NCBI GenBank assembly: GCA_943361925.1
Contig: CALRIT020000007.1
Coordinates: 1-64,000 of the forward strand
From: CAISCU01 sp943361925
Lineage (GTDB): Bacteria > Bacteroidota > Bacteroidia > UKL13-3
Length of the DNA stretch: 64,000 nucleotides
Direction: 5' to 3'
Shown: positions 62,901-64,000 of the stretch, piece after piece
Layout: each line of letters opens with the position of its first letter
How positions within the stretch are numbered: the stretch's first letter is position 1
Notes under the pieces: model-generated
Told to the model about the DNA's origin: nothing
The model's database searches: none
The model's input: only the letters and a program-made list of their open reading frames with translations
Position numbers and translations under genes: made by a program

Positions 62901-64000
62901 ACTGTGAAATTAGCTCAATCACTGTTGGTGGTATTGCTCAATCATTAATTTCTGCTCCTACAGGTGTAAGAATTATCAGAGCTCCATATTGCAGCGCAGG
63001 TGCAACTTCACCAGCTGATGAGGAAATTTGGAATGTAACATTTGGTACATTAAATAATACTACAAACTGTACTTCAGTTGGTGGTCCTGGTTCAACAGTA
63101 AGTTCATACAATAACTATACAGCCTTACCTGCTCCTAATATTCCTGCCGGATTAGCTGTTCCTATGTCTATTTTAGGTGGTTCTTGTGGTGGTAACTTTA
63201 CTTCAAGAGTGAGTGTTTACATCGATTTAAATCAGGATGGGGATTTCTTAGATGCTGGTGAAATGGTACTTTCTCCTCCTTTTGCAACAAGTAATAATTC
63301 TGTTGGTACTTTATTTACAGGTTCTGTTACTTTACCTTGTTCTGCAAATGTTGGTTTTACTAGAATGCGTGTGGTTTACAATGAGGTAACTACAGTTACT
63401 CCTTCTTGCGGTACCTTCACATGGGGTGAGGTTGAAGATTACACTATTAATATTGTAAATTCTCCAGCTACTTTAACTTCAACAACTGCAATTCAAGTTA
63501 CAGGAAATACATCAGCAGGTACTTTAGATGTTCCGGTATTAAGAGTTCCTGTGAAAGTTTCTGCTACTCCTTGTTTACCTGGAGTAATCACTGAAATGAG
63601 ATTCAATACTGCAGGTTCAACTGCTGCTACAGATATTGTTAATGCTAAATTATACAAAACAGGTAGTTCAGCTACTTTTAACACTTCAAATTTAGTTGCA
63701 ACTGTTTCAGCACCTTCTGGTCAAATCATTTTCACAATGTCTGACACAGTAATTAATGATACTAATAACTATTGGTTAGCTTATGATGTTAGTTCATCAG
63801 CTATTAACAATAACGTCTTAGATGCTCGTTATGATAGCGTTCAAGCATTTGGAGCTTATTATACTCCGGTTGTTAGCACACCTGCTGGTAACAGAGTTAT
63901 TGCAACTCCAATGTCTTATGTTTCTTCTAATGCTGCTCATACTAGATTAGATAATGTTGAAACCAATTCTACAAACAATGTATTATTAAGAGTTTTAGTT
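59906..64000 (+). CDS. Giant secreted multi-domain protein, N-terminal 1365 residues (open at the right edge)
   Basis: The frame starting at ATG 59906 (MNKRLLLKKLLVFVAFLSM) is open to the end of the window, so the gene is partial at its 3' end. Domains in order: signal peptide (1-32, ending FSQ), a choice-of-anchor J-like region (about 33-232), a short WSNPTTWVGGVVPSADN beta-helix-start motif, a long Thr/Asn/Gly-rich stretch, two BNR-repeat-neuraminidase N-terminal-like repeats (about 732-878 and 880-1018), a GEVED domain (about 1027-1182, ending WGEVEDYTI), a third repeat and the start of a fourth. Such proteins are usually T9SS-exported; the expected sorting tail is out of view. Confidence 0.85.
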   Translation, partial: MNKRLLLKKLLVFVAFLSMIGVSNSGFSQVYLSENFDAAFTGAVPAPANWTQTRFNLWSDGTPAAINVTGPKDWEQNISTGTSWTKTGFAPTNPNSVSGNGVLWIEDYYYGTTTNAMFRRMESPTVNLSSSTNPFVKFKYFCAQTSNYLYPLVVVASNDNGATWKPIMHVQPNAAIPTTGTTAAGTMASTSPWSNINVKVPAAYKVSGAKFGLMRNAAYSFSANLFIDSFSVEEFTPTTITSNGSGLWSNPTTWVGGVVPSADNNVIIDVGHTVEIDVNIARAQDVTVNGTLRFYSSSTSQVMQAFGNLTINSGGTYTSNTGTVTTSARWTYLGGNLTNDGTLTVNGATTTTMFLTGGAASTISGAGTITGGIVPQIYHANSGGTTYNTPVVVRNQIFLVEGPVSPNGNLTVGLASPATAITIYRNARSFFTSRPLYPTLGTQSRNVYYGGLINGNMQQAQLGRDTIFTGFELDSIANGESICLGTMTFNTMDHIRTTTPVRVGSTTVGGATTFTRGIIFTSNANPLIIGQLGNGATGVLPTQTNPPLTAGSFVNGPIRFDRNATASTSINIPLGVGGSYLQSTTNTNHLKTLILAPGGVWNNQTLIFSQVGTPGGTVDTGLTTTMSDKTYFIDLNGGNDIPTTATLTLRASNYLLGNSDNLFGTINQLFVGQATAQTGATWRRRSLASATTTGFVNNTIYTYATTTASPYGPIAPLGTNGNYFTFVSNAGLMTVSGTEVVRTVDPVSIGSGNNVMLRVKVTTAGQVPKDLTQLNFNTTGTSRLAAIASARVFFTGSSATFGTTTPYGSLVTSPSGAFSVTGNQTLAVGDNYFWLVYNVSSSAILGDSLAAECPSLVFNATTTNPVSPAAGFRVVSAPMTFVSASATQSVISKVEQNSTNNQILDVQVVMSSTGAPIPVTQIDLNTNGGGANPTNKITNAKLYYTGSSSSFSTTNLVGTTVSPNGAFNITGNMNLVNGTNYFWVTYDIVSNAPIGDSVDCEISSITVGGIAQSLISAPTGVRIIRAPYCSAGATSPADEEIWNVTFGTLNNTTNCTSVGGPGSTVSSYNNYTALPAPNIPAGLAVPMSILGGSCGGNFTSRVSVYIDLNQDGDFLDAGEMVLSPPFATSNNSVGTLFTGSVTLPCSANVGFTRMRVVYNEVTTVTPSCGTFTWGEVEDYTINIVNSPATLTSTTAIQVTGNTSAGTLDVPVLRVPVKVSATPCLPGVITEMRFNTAGSTAATDIVNAKLYKTGSSATFNTSNLVATVSAPSGQIIFTMSDTVINDTNNYWLAYDVSSSAINNNVLDARYDSVQAFGAYYTPVVSTPAGNRVIATPMSYVSSNAAHTRLDNVETNSTNNVLLRVLV

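Noticed and set aside
1..64000. CRISPR array, tRNA or rRNA gene
   Set aside because: No regularly spaced repeats, cloverleaf-type sequence or rRNA-like conserved stretch was recognised; a dedicated scan was not possible.

Overview
The window is chromosomal DNA of a member of the Bacteroidota (Bacteroidetes). It is AT-rich, most genes lack Shine-Dalgarno sequences, and several start regions carry the Bacteroidota promoter pattern (TTTG, about 19 nt, TAnnTTTG). Three secreted proteins have type IX secretion (T9SS) features: two carry a C-terminal sorting tail, and the third is a giant protein that runs off the end. Family-typical blocks are also present: a TonB receptor, DUF5686, DUF4292 and DUF4286 proteins, and the order flippase-dut-nucleotidyltransferase-TPR-DUF4292-EnvC. 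I cannot name genus or species.

Layout. 1-1000: end of ispH and a membrane-anchored glutathione peroxidase, closed by a strong terminator. 1116-4489: a minus-strand accessory patch (XRE regulator plus DUF2975, an unknown membrane protein, a ParDE toxin-antitoxin pair and a kinase-like protein). 4650-13000: glyA, a BtuB-like TonB receptor, a B12-binding radical SAM protein, and a membrane protein/winged-helix/CreD operon. 12030-25000: housekeeping and envelope genes, including a sugar nucleotidyltransferase, a FabK/nitronate monooxygenase-type flavoprotein, a PhoD-like phosphatase, a cyclophilin with a DUF5686 protein, menD-menB for menaquinone, and a sterol-desaturase-family protein. 23950-26450: three related REP-like palindromes. 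27000-34100: NUDIX, an Rpn-type nuclease, and an operon of a small secreted protein, a LytS-like kinase, a LytTR regulator and a lipoprotein of five starch-binding-like modules, then a choice-of-anchor V T9SS protein.

34100-40234 is the most striking part. It is a compact four-gene minus-strand operon with gene-poor flanks. The genes encode an ATPase with both an Hsp90/MutL/MORC-like and a histidine-kinase-like GHKL domain, a receiver-domain protein without a recognisable output domain, an HNH endonuclease, and an N6-adenine DNA methyltransferase. This looks like a restriction-modification or anti-phage system that combines a MORC-type ATPase with two-component phosphosignalling.

40923-49956 is the conserved envelope block: degenerate LytM/EnvC activator, DUF4292 lipoprotein, TPR protein, second nucleotidyltransferase, dUTPase and flippase, with a divergent TPR protein and DUF4286 gene. 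50194-51818 is an unfamiliar three-gene membrane cassette in which two paralogous small proteins flank a glycosyltransferase-2-like protein without the usual DxD. 51847-56802 holds rpoN, an OmpR-type two-component system, a PspC protein and a DUF2851 protein. The end holds a secreted T9SS endonuclease I and the first 1365 codons of a giant multi-domain secreted protein (59906-64000).

No tRNA, rRNA, CRISPR array or intact transposon was recognised. Family assignments are from reading motifs; no searches were run.
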